64,000 nucleotides of DNA from Elysia chlorotica (GCA_003991915.1 RQTK01000143.1:252417-316416); one strand, 5' to 3'. Shown: positions 1-39,590, counted from the stretch's first letter. The notes: generated by a model from the sequence alone, not told the origin. Made by a program: numbers and translations.

Positions 1-3000
1 GATTTATATAACTACCACTTAGTAGTTATATGTCTATGGTACTGACCTCATCTTGGCCCTCCCCCATCCCCATCATTTAGCCCAGTAAATCTGTATAAAT
101 GTGCACAGCAAGTAGCACATAGTACTTTCTATTTCATGCCTCCGCCCTCTAATTAGGGCATAATCATGAACAGAGAAAACGAAGAGGCTTACAAATAAAT
201 CAGTACAACTTCTGGCTCACTACTCTACTGGGAGTCCACGGTTCGATTCTCATCCGATGGATCCATCTCATGCTCAGTTTAGAACTATTCTTGAATTCTA
301 AGGGACATAAAAGTAAATTACTTCTAGTCAGAGACAGAAAACAGTCTCATAATCTAGTTCATCTTACTGTCATAGTTCATAAAATATCGTGTGCAATGAA
401 TAGAATCAAGATCATCTAGATCTCGTATCTAGCGACGTGTCTAGCTAGATCTCGGCGCAAAATCTAGTTTTTGTTATACATATACATATACTCCCACAGT
501 AACAAAAAATAAATCTACGAGCATATTGCCAGCATCAAAATCAAGTTATGATACAACCAGTAATAAATCCTGTAGAGTTTGAGGAAAATGAACTAAATTA
601 TAGGGAAAGGATACTTTACATTTTATTGGACAAGGTTTTTAGCGTCAAATTTAGGTATCCACTTTCAAAATATCAAACCAACAAGGTCGAAATCGCTTCC
701 ACTCACTTTCCTTTTTTATTGATATAAGATAATATTTGAGATAAATAGTGATAAATGTGCATCGTTATGAAATTGAAAATAAACCAGGATTCATCGATTT
801 TTAAGATGCAAATTGCAATCGAAACTAAATTGCATCATATTATACGATGGGAATTAAAGAAAACCTAAAGAGCGCCGTATTTTACGATGCGAATTGTCGA
901 TTCCGTAAGTCGAGCGTCTACACATACTTTGTCCACGTAGTTAGGACCCATAATGTTTGACATACTAAAGATGTAGGGCTTACATGAATAAGGATAAAGA
1001 ACTTAACAAAAACTCACTCACGATTAGTGCTGTGAGGTACGAAATCGCGCTGTGGTCCATGTAGCCTCTCAAATACGCCTGCTAGCTACACGTGCACTGC
1101 TCAATTATCATCTCAAGGATACACTAGCCTAGCTTTCTTAGTTCCAGAGCGGAGACCTGAGTCAAAATAAGTATGGTAACTTAGATGCACCCTGCTTTAA
1201 AAAAAAACTATATTATATTTTTCTCCTTTTCAAACTGATCGTAGATAGCATCGATTTAAATCTTTCTCCGGACTCCAAAGTTCGTATACATGTGTATTAC
1301 AGCGTTTTCCCGTCTGTTTCACATAATGACAGTCAGCTGCAATATTGTCTGGAGTAGGTCCACTAACCTCCCCCTGCTTGGTGTCCGAGGTTTATTCTCT
1401 GACCCGTGCCATGACAGCATCTGTGACAGAGCCTTGGCTTGATATAATGACGCCCTGAGTCGTGTGACGCGCCAGGGAATCGGGGCATAAAGATTAGGAC
1501 AACGGCTCTAGCATAATCAGGATAATTCAGTTTCGGACCATGGAATGTTAGGAGAACGATTGAAGACAAAATTATTTTTATAATATTGTAGAAACAATGG
1601 AGACTGTAAGGTGATTATTTTTTTCTGATTTTGTCGACTCTGTGGACATGCCTGGAGTGGCAAGATGGGATAGACGCTTCCCGTCAGACCAGTCGCACTT
1701 CAGAATGTCACAGTTGTGATCAGCACCAAGTATAATACCTCATTTATATCATTATCAGTAAACGTACCAATATAAATATGTCTGAAAGTATAAACTTCTG
1801 AAGTATTGTTATAATATTACACGTGTATTATGAAATGTGGTTTTAAGCAAGGATCTGGCAGTTTCATCGTTTGACACAGAGTATGAAATATTGAAAGTAT
1901 AAACTTCTGAAGTATATTATTAGAGAAGAATTGTTTGATTGTAATGTGGCAACAGGTTAATGATTGAATGAAGCGCATATGCGAACAAGGGTAATTACGA
2001 TTAGTAAGCTTATAAGACCCATGGAGCCATGGTTGCGAACACAGTCTACAAATATTATAATGTGCAAGATTAGTAAAATTAGCGTATGTCTAGAGAGGAC
2101 TCAAGCAACTGATGACCAAAATTTGATGTAATATCTTTCTTTAGACCTTGCAAATGTAGGCTTATTGTCACTGGATCAACCCGCCGAGGACAAGATAGCC
2201 TAAAACTGTGAGCACGAAATGCTGCTGTATTTAGCTCCTTCCTGGATGATATCAGGGTTGATTCCTGTACCAACAGTGACATTCGTGGAGGGAAAAGGAA
2301 TGGGCGGGCCAAAACGGCTATCGCCAGGTGACCGAATCCGTCTTGATTTCCTGAAGAACCCTAGTCAGTAAAGAAAAGGGGGGAAATGCGTAGATTTAAT
2401 GATAAGAAGCCCAGTTTATTGTAAATGTACCAGTGAGAATAGCGCCCTGGTCAGGTCTGTGTGAGACATACATCTTTACCTGATTGTTCCGTCCAGATGC
2501 AAACAGATCAATGGTTGGATTTGCCTGTAGGAGCATCAGAGAATATTCTCAGGATCCTGAGAAGTCTTTTAGTGTAAAAAGACAAGAGTTCATCGAAGCA
2601 ACCAGTATTATAGACCATGCTCGGAGAGTATAGAGAACACAGCTTCGAACAGTTTGGGCAGTTTATGTCGCCATCCTGAGTTTCCCGAGGTACCATAAAT
2701 AAACATCGGGCACTAGAAGGGGAGCGAACCTCAAACCTCATGCTCGGTTGCCCAGTCCTTTGGAGTCTAAGATATCCCACCCCATTTGTTTCATATATTC
2801 GCGACATTTATTATAAGTGTTGAAAGCCTTCACCGTAAATCTCGAGGCTGCACTAGCAGATTTTTCTGTGAATTCTCTTTGCCATTGGGGTTTGCCCATA
2901 GTTTATCCGTGCAAGTCAAAGCAGAGCAGGGAGACTGAACGCGACGTAACATTCTCTTTGTTTGTGCCAATCTTTAAATCCTCGATCGAAAAAAATAACA

Positions 3001-3306
3001 AGAAACAAATATGTGAAGTAATAATTAACACCTTTTTGGGAAAAAAAATGAAGCGATTCAGCTCTTCAAACTAAAAAACAACAACAAGCGGTACCAGAGA
3101 TCAATATTAAATTCTTAACAACATTTATGGAACACACAAAAATACAGGTAGTCTACTTACCGAAACAAGTAAAAACAGTGCGTATTTTTCGTTCCCATGC
3201 AAAATGTAGCGTCAGCACATTGCGATTTTAACACTTGGCGTTTTGTATAGGTACTGTCCCGAATGAAAAGAGAGGGAGAATGAAAGGCAAAGAGAGATAG
3301 AGATAA

Positions 3307-3383
<77 letters not shown>
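3307..3383. repeat. (GATA)n microsatellite
   Basis: About 19 uninterrupted tetranucleotide units. Confidence 0.98.
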
Positions 3384-3528
3384 GAACTAACATTAATTAA
3401 CTACTTTGTATTTACAGTTAAAGCATATTCGCGTTGCTTGAAGATGAGATTTGGCAGAGGGGAATCCTAATTGTCAGAATTTATCTTTCTCATAATAAGA
3501 TTCACGTGAGATTTTTAACGAATTACAT

Positions 3529-3605
3529 GGAGAGAGAGAGTGAGAGAGTGAAAGAGAGAGATAGACAGAGAGTCAGAGAGAGAGAGAGAGAGAGACAGAG
3601 AGACA
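3529..3605. repeat. Imperfect (GA)n tract
   Basis: GA dinucleotides with a few T and C interruptions. Confidence 0.95.
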
Positions 3606-4764
3606 TTGAGTAAATTGTTTAATGCAACGCTTAAAGCTTTTACTCACAATCTTAAACGAGCTAAGCTTAATTGATGTCGGTATGTTAACTGATCTTAAAT
3701 TATCTCTAGTGAAGATTCCCATCACCCAATAGACAAGCAAATGGAGGACTCAGGGGAAAATGTCAATGTCATACTTTACACAATTCCCTGGTTTTGAAGA
3801 AATAACCATAGTCGTGTATTAGACAAATTTGAAGTGGGTTTCAGTTTCTATGCCATTTAGGACGTTAGGGTTTAAGTACGTGTACAGACGGCAAAAAAGA
3901 ATAGTTATTGTGTGAATATAATTATGGACCTCAGTTTATTACTTGATTGATGAGAACACTGAATGTGATATTGCCTGTATTGTCCTTGTGCTCTTCAAAT
4001 ATCAAAATGCAGATGGCATGATTTGAAACTATGGCCACAGTTCAATTGGTTTTCAGTGGGATTGATGCCGTAGTTCTTATATAGGCCTACAATCCAACAC
4101 ACCCTGTTCCTCTAAAATTCACAAAGCTTCAATCCAAATTCAATTTTGCTTGTCCCCAAATAGCTTTGGAGATAAAGACAATTCATAATTTATTTCTTCG
4201 TCCCAATGAAGATAAACACTGCGTACAAATCGAATTAATATTTAATTTAAAAAAATATTAAAGACGCTCAAGAGAACGTGAAAGGGGAAAGTTAATTATG
4301 CTTCTCAGGGGTAGTTATACAAGTCTTAAATGAATTAGCATACGGAAAAATACCAATTTAAGACAGTTAATATGCGTCAATTATTTAAATAAGTAACCTG
4401 AGAGCGTTTAAGTTTGCGTAAATTCTATGTCCTTCGCTTTGAAGAATCTTCCATTAGGGGATCTATAGCCCGAGAACCAGACAAGTCTGACAGGCAGAGA
4501 AACTGAGTTAGGAGCGAACAAATCGTTGGGAGTAAAAGACTTCGCTGATTTCTGTGATGGTTTGTGTACGGCACTTAAATATTATATTGACCTGAGCTGT
4601 TTAAGACGGATTGTGCAGTGGATGATGACGATGATGGTGGTGGTGATGATGGTAATGATCTTTGAAAACTTAACTTTGAAAAGTCAATGTCTGTTTTTAA
4701 AGGCACTGTTGTATTACCTTAAACCAAATGGATTGTATTTTGTGACCATCTGTCCGTATCAATG

Positions 4765-4972
4765 TGGGGGGCGCAGTGGCCCTGGCGTAGGACATCGGCA
4801 TCCGACGCATCCGCGTTCGGTGTCAGTTTAATGTGATCGGCTAATGGTATCCCCGCCCTGTCTCGTGTGTAGCAGCACATAAAATTGTCAGACGTCAGTC
4901 TTGTGGCCTGTCTATAATATAGCCTATATAGTGCTGATATTGGACGTTAAACCGACTCAACAACAACCGTAT
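4765..4972 (+). mobile_element. tRNA-derived SINE-like repeat, plus orientation
   Basis: Shares the body found in many copies here: a TGTCAGTTTAATGTGAYCGG segment, CCCTGTCTCGTGTGTRGCAG, CACATAAAATTGTCAGACGT, and the end GACGTTAAACCGACTCAAC. A shortened tRNA-like head (GCGCAGTGGCCCTGGCGTAG) precedes it. The family name is unknown to me. Confidence 0.75.
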
Positions 4973-5898
4973 CATTGAATAATTATTATTCTTTTTCTAT
5001 TCTTCCTCACATGCCCACTTGTTCTCGTTACTCTATATTATGTGATATCCTTTATTATTAACAGTCTATTAAAAATACTTGCACAGCTGATTGGTGATGA
5101 TAAAAGTAGCCTTACAGTTACAGGTTATAGGCTAATGCACTTTGTTTTATTTGTGTCCATTATCTGTATGTGTTATTGTCTCTCTTTCTGACTGCCTGTC
5201 GCCCTCTCCCAATATACTGTATGCACCTACTTATGTGTCGTAACAAAAGTTTGATTTGACATGTGAACATGTGCTCTCTGAGAGAATCCACTTACTAAAC
5301 TTAATAATATAGAAGTTCTCAACATGAAACAATTTTCAATTATTTTTTTTAATCAACAATCCTGGTGCAAGCAATCAAGATACATTAATCATGTAGTTCT
5401 TGATGCACATCAATGTCAGTGTAATTCTTGTGAAGCACTTATACTTTTAGCTACATATATTGTGTCACATATTTGTTGCCACATAGATTTTCATTATTGT
5501 TAGTTATGAACTAGATCTATTCCATCTAAGTTATTAATTACACTAAGTGTTAACATTTTGTGAAAATTTTGTCAATGTGACTGTAATGTAATTAAAGTCA
5601 TTGAAAATAAAATTGAATTCGTATAAACAAATCTGATTTAATATTCTTTTAAAATGACAGAAACATTTCAATTCTATCACTATTACTTCAGTAAATCAAA
5701 TAAAGTATTTGATTGTTACCAGTACTCCAAGAGTGACTTATGGCATTCTAGTTTCTTTTAACCTTTCTAATTTTTTTTTCTATGTAGTTCTCTTTGTTCT
5801 GTCATCTATACGCATATTTTTATTATTGCAAGTTTAAATAAAGTTGTTTTTTTTTTCAGTTGCATTCTCTTTTGTATGTGTTTTCATATTAACATCAA

Positions 5899-5899
<1 letters not shown>

Positions 5900-5991
<92 letters not shown>

Positions 5992-5997
5992 GAGGGG
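5900..5997. repeat. (AG)n microsatellite, about 95 bp
   Basis: Nearly perfect dinucleotide tract, directly followed by the first unit of the 509-bp tandem duplication. Confidence 0.98.
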
Positions 5998-6001
5998 GTG
6001 G

Positions 6002-6935
6002 ATTAAAAGATAGTGCTGTACATTAAAGTAAAGTAATCTACAGTTCACCAGATGTCCATTTAATGTTACTCTATATTTTACTTATACACAGTTTTTGTAT
6101 CATGCCTAGGTGGCCAGCTAATGTCTGTAGTTTGACACAGATTTACACAATGTCCTGACAATGTTAATAAGAAAACATGAAAACAGCAAAGTTGTATAGT
6201 TTTCAAACTGTAATGGCAGGTTGGTTGGTTGAGGCTGAGTTGGTTAACATCCAACAGCAGCACTATTTAGGCTATATTGTGGACGGGCCTCAAGACGGAC
6301 GTCTGACAATTTTATGTGTTGCCACACACGAGACAGCACGGGGATACCATGAGTCCTGTCTCAGCCGGTCACATTATACTGACACCGACCCAACCAGTAA
6401 GGAACGCAACAGCCAGGATTCGAACTCAGGACCTTTTGCGTCGGAAGCCGATGTTCTACCCCTAGACCACCGCCCCCCTCCCCTTGAAGGTCACAGAATG
6501 GATTATGAGAATTAAAAGATAGTGCTGTACATTAAAGTAAAGTAATCTACAGTTCACCAGATGTCCATTTAATGTTACTCTATATTTTACTTATACACAG
6601 TTTTTGTATCATGCTTAGGTGACCAGCTAATGCCTGAGGTTTGACACAGATTTACACAATGTCCTGACAATGTTAGTAAGAAAACATGAAAACTGCAAAG
6701 TTGTATTGTTTTCAAACTGTAATGGCAGGTTGGTTGGTTGAGGTTGATTTGGTTTAACATCCAACAGCAGCACTATATAGGCTATATTGTGAACGGGCCC
6801 CAAGACGGACGTCTGACAATTTTATGTGCTGCCACACACGGACAGGGCGGGGATACAATGACTCCTGTCTCGGTCGGTGAAATTATACTGACACCGACCC
6901 AACCAGTAGGGAACGCAACAGCTAGTATTTTGATA
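6002..6935. repeat. Tandem duplication, 509-bp offset, each unit carrying a SINE
   Basis: The sequence starting ATTAAAAGATAGTGCTGTAC at 6002 starts again at 6511 and stays highly similar for about 420 bp, including the left part of the SINE. The copies diverge after about 6927. Confidence 0.93.
6226..6480 (-). mobile_element. tRNA-derived SINE-like repeat with full tRNA-like head
   Basis: On minus the head reads GGCGGTGGTCTAGGGGTAGA (A box) and GAGTTCGAATCC (B box), then the shared body and the end GATGTTAACCAACTCAGCC. This is the best preserved copy in the window. Confidence 0.82.
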
Positions 6936-7055
6936 TATGCCACATTAAGCTCCGGTTAATTGGGGATTTCCCAAAGAATCAAATACAAAATTGAGTATCG
7001 AACCTGGTGACTGGTACAGACCACTGCCGACTGAACTATCTCACGCCATTTTCTG
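6736..7055 (-). mobile_element. tRNA-derived SINE-like repeat with a different tRNA-like head
   Basis: The body is the same as in the copy 509 bp to the left, but the head on minus reads GGCGTGAGATAGTTCAGTCG (A box) and AGGTTCGATACTC (B box), a different tRNA type. Confidence 0.7.
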
Positions 7056-8869
7056 TGTGCTGTTAGATCTTTATTTTTAAAGAATTCACTTATTGACATA
7101 ATGACAAGCCATGGCTATTTTTTATTGCTGTTAATAAAAACAAGAAGAGAAGCAAAACAAAATAATTACGCGGCTTCTGAGCATTTAGAATTGTTCGCGG
7201 TGAGACGGTCGATAGCAGAATCTCTGATAAATGGCCCGTTTCCTAGAAAAACTCGCAGCGCGCGCGCAATTAAGCGACATCTATCTTTGTATTCTTCCAT
7301 TTTTGCTACTCCTGTCTAGCCCGGCCTTCCTGTCATTGCGCAGAATAATCAATTACAGCGGTGAAAAGTGGGTCGATATTCAATTACATGGTCATATAGG
7401 AAATATAATAGAACTTTAATGTGAAAATAATCTTCTCAAAAGCAGCCAATTTATAGCGGCTATTGTCAGTACTGCGATTAAGTGCAGGGTGTGCAGTTTG
7501 ATTCAGTTGATTAACCCTTTTATTACATAAACTAAGTTCAAAACCTGATTGTTTATGTTTGAAGATCGCTTGCTCTGTACTTAATCAATATAAAGAATAT
7601 CAGAGCGAAAGTAATCTCTATTTCTCTTGTTTTTCTTCTTAAGAAAATTCAATAATGGATTAAAAAGCCCCAGTTGTTTAGTGGTGTTTGTGCATGCATA
7701 AGTATTAATGTGTGTGAAATACTTTTATGTTATTAAAATCGTTGGTTTTAAAAATACATGTATTAGTTGTTCAGTGAGATATCGATTAGAGCATAATGCA
7801 TAGAAGAACAAAAACTTCGACCAAGCCGTCATTGACGTAACGAGTCAGGTTTTTACAAAACTCAAGGAGCCGTAATCAGTGCAACGTCGCGGTAGCTTAC
7901 AGCTCGCCGTGAGCCTTCTTTGTCGTAAAAGCTAAGACGAGTCGCAAGCTTACTATAACATTGTACTTACGGCCCAATACTCGTATTGTAAAAATCAAAG
8001 TGCTATGGTCACAGCAATCACAAAGGAACATTTCCTAATATCTAGAACTGTCGGCTTTAAGTGATCCAGTGCAAATGGGATGGCAAGATTCCAGGAAATT
8101 AGAGGCTTTAAGACTTTGAGGATATTCTACGAAGTGAGCGTTACAAGGTGCACATTTTCCTTTCTTTAGGGAATTTAAAGTCTCATAGAAAGAAACGAAA
8201 CGAAGACTATTTCAAACAGCAGTTATTTTTTAAAATAAGATGTATGAACCACTCCTGCACCATCAGAATTTGTGACTGCTTGAAGCATAACAAGTCATCA
8301 TAGATGTAGTACTAGTACAAGAGGAATCGTACATGTGATCATTATAACCTCCTACTCTTCATCACAATTTAGTGTTTTGATGGGAAATCACTTGTGTTTC
8401 CTTCTCTACTGGTTGGTTTGGTGTCGACATATGATCAGCTGAATCAGGAAATTTCTGCATCGTCAAACATTAGCTTTGAGACTCACCTGCGGTAGTACCT
8501 AATTGCCGACTTTGGACGTTCAGAAACCAAGCTCTTTCACGGTGAAATGCGTACAAATAAAAGGTCAAAACTAGTTGAGTTAATTTGTAGTTATTAATGT
8601 ACACAAGTATGAGACTAATTAGGACTAATGTCTTTTGGTACGCCTTTGCAGCCTGACTACCCACACAATCTTCCATGTCTGGTGATCTAGAGATTTAGAA
8701 TACACGCATGTAATGTCAAGGAGATAAGAACTACTGGGACAAAATTGGTATAGAAATAATTTTCCAAAATGACGGGCAGTCAGGTTTTCACATCTTGAAA
8801 TGTCTAACATGGATTATCTTAAAAAATCCTGAGATTAATGTAGTGCTTTAGAACATGTCATGGATGTGC
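7056..8869. other. Gene-free stretch between repeat-rich DNA and the tankyrase downstream region
   Basis: Several short open frames on both strands show no recognisable family, no splice-linked partner and no biased composition. Nothing else is supported here. Confidence 0.5.
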
Positions 8870-11800
8870 TCACAAAAAAAAAAAAAATTCTTTTAAATTC
8901 TATTCCGGTTTACAATGTTCAACCCCTAAAAGCAATTGTTCACAAAAATAACATCACAACAGCCAAACTGAATAAAAGCACGCATTAGCTTTATTTCAAT
9001 TCATACATTTAAATTTTTATTTCGGTTAGGCAAGAGAAAGACATGAGAAACATTTAAGAAAAAATCTTTGAGTCCAGAGCATTTCAATCATGTCATTACA
9101 AATCAAATCCAAGGGAAACCAAAATTAAAATAAACAATTTATGGGCAGATAAATTTTCTTTTTCTTATCTCAAAATGTCTTACACACCAATCTAAGATTT
9201 ACTGACTGGACCTTGGACGAAATATTGCATTTTGTTCCCCACAAATGTATGTAACATTTTAAAATAAGAAAAAAAATTCATTGACAAAATGTATACATTG
9301 GTCTTTGTAACGGCAAAGGAAGGACTCAATTGGGCTTTATATTTAACTAAAAACCATGCCTATATTTATACACAATGAGAATATCAGTGGACTGTACAAT
9401 TCTCTTAAGATTTTCAGAAAGGTTATGTCCAAAGATCCTAGGAAAACTTAAATGTAAGCAATTTACAAAAATTCATAATATTTGAAGTTTGATCTAACAT
9501 AAGAAAAAAAAACAACCAATAAAACCCCCACACAAAAACTAAAAAACAAACTGAGGTCAATATGAACAAATATTAGGTATCAGCTCCTGTAACAAATGAC
9601 AGAGTTAAAAATTTCAGGTTTATTGAGTTGGATTTTCTTTTAAAACGAAGTAACTGGGTATTTTGATAAACAATTGGATCGGAACAAAAGCTTTCTTGCC
9701 ATTGCTTCTCCGACAGAGGTTGCTCACACTTTCAACACACCAGACAAGACACTGAGAGACAGTCTCTATTACAAACAATGAAGATCATGTACAGTGGATT
9801 AAGCCATTAGCTTAAACAGTTGGAAAAAAACAGATACCAAAAAGAACAATTTAATAAATTTGATCAATTAATCTTATTAATAACACAATGCTATGAAAAT
9901 GGTCTGAAAATAAGGAAAAGTATAAGAAAAATCATGTTTTGACAAAAAAAAAAAGGCAATTTGTAAAAAAAAAAATGCAAATTTTTAACACCTAAGAACT
10001 ATGGGAATTTTTTTTATTCAACTGCTGTTTTAACACAAACCCATATTCAATAAAACATTCCATCAGGTCCACTAAAGCTGGGGTAACAACTAAAGTGGTT
10101 AAAAGTTAATCTGAACTCAAAAGGGTAGAGGAAAAAATAGATACATGTACAGAATTAAACAAACTAACTTTGAAGTAAGTAAAAGTAACCAAAAATTCAA
10201 TGGAAAATGAAGTTCATGAACCTCTGTGTATAGTTTGAACACCTGTATTGTTAAGAAAGAAAAGGTTCCAACCACATGTACAAGAGAACATTTCACCTGG
10301 ACATCATTAGAAAGAAAACACAAACCCCCAACACATCAAACGTCAGTACTTCAATCAACCTATAAAAAAAATTGGCTGAAGAATGAAAAGTTTGATCACT
10401 TCTGATGGATTGTCTGGGCCTGATAGACAGGGGTCTACAAACTTAAAATTTAACAACCTGAAATTACAAGAAAGTAAATAATATAGACCTCTAACTTTCT
10501 GGTTCTCCTAAACAATAACTGTTGACTAGGTGTGAATGCTGTAAATTCATATAACACATCTCTATACATCAATCTACCACTGATAAGTCAAATACAGCTC
10601 TGGAAATACATAATTTCACAAAGTTTAAAAAAATCTTAACAACAGTCTCATTCAAGCCCTTCAATTTTTAAATATAATGATGTGAAAAGACACTCTATCA
10701 TATCTTGAAATATTGAAATATCGAGGAACAATGAAATCCAATAGATAAAAGTGTACAAAATGAAAAAAAAAAAGAACTTATAATCTCCCAAAGGGAAAAA
10801 AAAGGAAATCTTTTGCAAAGAGAAGTAGTGAGAGGGGAGGAGGAAGAGGAGGAGAGAGAGAGGGAGTGGGGAGGAGGAGCAAATAAGGATTGGCCCGAAA
10901 AATAATAATCACAACTTTACATTTCAAATATAAATTATTCAGCCCAATACAGTCTACACAAAGTTGACATAGACTCAGTCATCTGTCATCTCTTAAACAT
11001 TTTTTGGCAAAAAAAAATTAAGGCAATCATCATTTAAAACACAAAAACATAAACTACCGAGAGATTCAGCTCTGTTATCATTCTTTTTTATTTTTTTTCA
11101 TAATACATGTAATACCATGCACAATATAAAAAACCCATTCAGGGCATATTTTTTTTCTAATCTAAATTATACTGGGTTCAGATTTGAATGTACTCAGACA
11201 ATGCCTATATCTTTTGATCAAAACACAACTCAATAAAACTAGGTAGAGGATGTCCCCCTGTGCATGCATGCGTACAGAAGCATTGTCAGCAAGGCTATAA
11301 AAGCATGACCCTGTCTAGGATTATTTCCAAGGGAGCACAGGTATCCCTATCAGTTTATGATCAAGAGCGGGAGATCTAGTGCCCCCATCTCTATACAGGA
11401 CCCTCCAGGAAACATTGGGGACATAAAATCAATCAAGTAACTTTTCTTTCATGGGTTACTTTCTAGCTAACTATCTTGAAAAATTCATGTTAATGTTGTA
11501 TATACATGTATATATCTTTAAAAAAAAGAAGCTCATCTTCAAGTGAGCTCTAGACCTATGTGGCACATACATATCTCAGCCAACCAGCTTAATATAATAT
11601 TATCTGCTTCCTGTCATCAGAAACTTGAAAAATGAGTGGACGAAACAGCAAAATAAATAAAGGATTTCAGCAAGAGGTTGGAGCCAACCATGCAACAGGG
11701 TCATGACCAAGTGGACTCTATTATTTTGGTGATATAAGCAATAGGTGAAGATTGATAGTGCTAAAATTTGCAAGTTGAGCTACAAAAATACGCTTTTCCT

Positions 11801-13419
11801 AAAAAAATAAAATACTTCACAAACTGAAGCGTAGCTTTTAATCCACAGACACTGGTCTTTTAATAGCTGTGCAGTGGGGGAGATTTTAACTACACAGAAT
11901 TCTTGGATAAATGGGTAAAAAGGGAACTAAAGATACAAATAAAATACTATCATTGGTGCATCTAACTACTACAAATTAGACAATATAAACAAGCTGTCGT
12001 CCCTTAGAATTTTTTTAGCAATGTATTACAACTTGAACTAATGTCAAAGGCAGTTCAAAGACAATTCCCTAACCTTTCAAGACATCTTTTCCCAATAAAT
12101 CACCCCTTTAGTTGATCAAGGCCAAGGCTGCCGCAGTCTGACTAACTAATTAGATGTAGAACAAAGTCTTCAGACCTGGGGAACACGGCTGGCTGCTATT
12201 TCAGCCAAAGCTCTCCAGCTCGGTCAGGCTCAGGTGCATCATAGGAGATACCACCCCTTAAGCTTTGCTGAGGCACGATCTGGGAGATACCACCCCTTAA
12301 GCTTTGGTGAGGCACGATCTGGGAGATACCACCCCTTAAGCTTTAGTGAGGCACGATCTGGGAGATACCACCCCTTAAGCTTTGGTGAGGCACGATCTGG
12401 GAGATACCACCCCTTAAGCTTTGGTGAGGCACGATCTGGGAGATACCACCCCTTAAGCTTTAGTGAGGCATGATCTGGGAGATACCACCCCTTAAGCTTT
12501 AGTGAGGCACGATCTGGGAGATACCACCCCTTAAGCTTTGCTGAGGCACGATCTGGGAGATGCCTGTAAGTCACTTTATAAACCAGTCTTTGGCCTGGGA
12601 AAGGCTGGGGTGCATCATGGGAAATGCAGCGCTGGCCATCATGTTCACCACAGCACTCTAGACTGAGTGAGGTGTGAACCCAATCTGTGAGGCAAGGGCT
12701 GGCTTGCGTGACTGAACAGGGTCAGTGGACACATTCATTGGATGCATCATGGGTTAGATTTATCCTTATGCTTGCAATACCGCAATGCTAAAGAACTAAG
12801 CCTACAAGTACTACTGTGTTCCGAGGAGGATAAGAATAGATATGATAAATATTATTCTTGCTTTCAAAGCTACCAGAACAAGAAAATCTTTAGCTTGATT
12901 GAAGCTTATCACACCCATGGTGAAGTGAGGATTGAGTAGTATGTCAATACTTCATAGATTGATCTTTTATATATATTGGAAAAAAAAATTAACAACTCTT
13001 AGCCATATATAAATAACTAAGTATTCCCTGCAATATAAACCTATGTTTACACCATAAGATACTGATTGACACGCACAATTCCCATACATATTAAATACAC
13101 TTTTTCATATTATAAATTATTAAGTCAATTTAAACAAAACAAAAAAAGAAGTAAACAACAGCTTCAATTCTTGCTGGATTATCGGATTGTAATGTGGAAG
13201 AAACAGCATCTTTCCAAAAATATTTTGAACAGAGGTCCACCAGTTAAAGAAACAAGTCTGTTTTTTTTCACTGTAATGCTGGGTTGTGAGTTTGGTCTTG
13301 TGTGTTTGCATGGACGAGAGAAAAGTTTTCCAATATCAAACCAAATCTGCACAATTAAAAATGACATAAAAGCAGAAACTCTTATGAAAGGTGAGACAGC
13401 TTTGGAACAAATTAATTCC
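8870..13419 (-). other. Probable tankyrase 3' UTR and downstream flank
   Basis: Downstream of the tankyrase stop the transcript strand is persistently T-rich with many homopolymers, and no coding sequence is recognisable. TTTATT on plus (AATAAA on the transcript) occurs near 8991 and several times further in. The composition changes near 8870, so a long 3' UTR is plausible, but its end cannot be fixed. The block contains the 39-bp minisatellite. Confidence 0.4.
12244..12560. repeat. 39-bp minisatellite, 8 units, downstream of tankyrase
   Basis: Eight units, each with GATACCACCCCTTAAGCTTT and GAGGCACGATCTGGGA, differing by one or two bases. The unit length is a multiple of three, so the array stays open in a frame on each strand: repeated YHPLSFGEARSGR on plus and YLPDRASPKLKGW on minus. 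I regard these open frames as by-products. Confidence 0.97.
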
Positions 13420-39107
<25,688 letters not shown>

Positions 39108-39590
39108 TTTCTTGCAATCATAACATCTCGAAATGCGGAAGACGGGAAGAGCAAGAGCATTCAAACCGAGACGACGCGAGAACCAAACTTTATCCTGCAC
39201 TGGGGCCACTAAAAATTGGTCCATGAACACAGAGATACATGATGAAGATCAATACAATGTATTGAAGCATGTACATATTTTGCATGATTTTATCTTAGAA
39301 TAGTGAAATAGTCTTAAGTAAAATGTGTTTCTAAATATTCTTCATTCTTTATTAGAGTTGGGTAATAAAATTTTCCTTCAGATCAATATCATTTTATTTA
39401 TTTCTAAAACTTGAAAATTGTAATTATACAAGCTGGGGTCCCGATCATAACAGTTCAGGTTGAATACAATGTAGCCTAATTGTCTGTAAGCCGATTATTT
39501 TTTAAAGGGGAACTTTTAGACACCTTGCCATCAGTTAATATATTTTTGGTTCCTTTTTTTATTAAATGAAATTATCTTTTCTCTTCTTTT
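39108..39590. promoter_or_regulatory. Region expected to hold the tankyrase promoter and 5' UTR
   Basis: About 130 bp directly upstream of the start codon are richer in CpG than the rest, then the sequence turns AT-rich. I see no convincing TATA box. The call rests on position only. Confidence 0.35.

Larger units (their letters stand above)
1..4764. other. Gene-poor flank, no coding gene recognised
   Basis: Only short open frames without recognisable homology. There are a weak tRNA-like trace near 212-262 (B-box-like GGTTCGATTCT), another on minus near 2704-2784, and simple repeats at 3307-3383 and 3529-3605. A run of CTAG/TCTAGA motifs at 415-470 resembles the one in tankyrase intron 1. Confidence 0.5.

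Noticed and set aside
1363-1569. Short open frame on minus in the left flank
   Set aside because: No recognisable family, no neighbouring exon and length within chance expectation.
2704-2784. Possible tRNA-like sequence on minus
   Set aside because: Only a B-box-like stretch and rough length fit; no credible acceptor stem or SINE body.
6420-6480. Possible functional tRNA gene on minus
   Set aside because: A and B boxes are present, but the sequence continues directly into the repeated SINE body and the cloverleaf is imperfect.
12234-12574. Repeat proteins encoded by the 39-bp minisatellite on either strand
   Set aside because: The frames stay open only because the unit length is a multiple of three; no start context, partner exon or conservation supports translation.
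12605-12640. Sequence resembling a ZNF143-type promoter motif (CATCATGGGAAATGCA)
   Set aside because: Loose match only, downstream of a gene, and such words arise easily from the neighbouring repeat.
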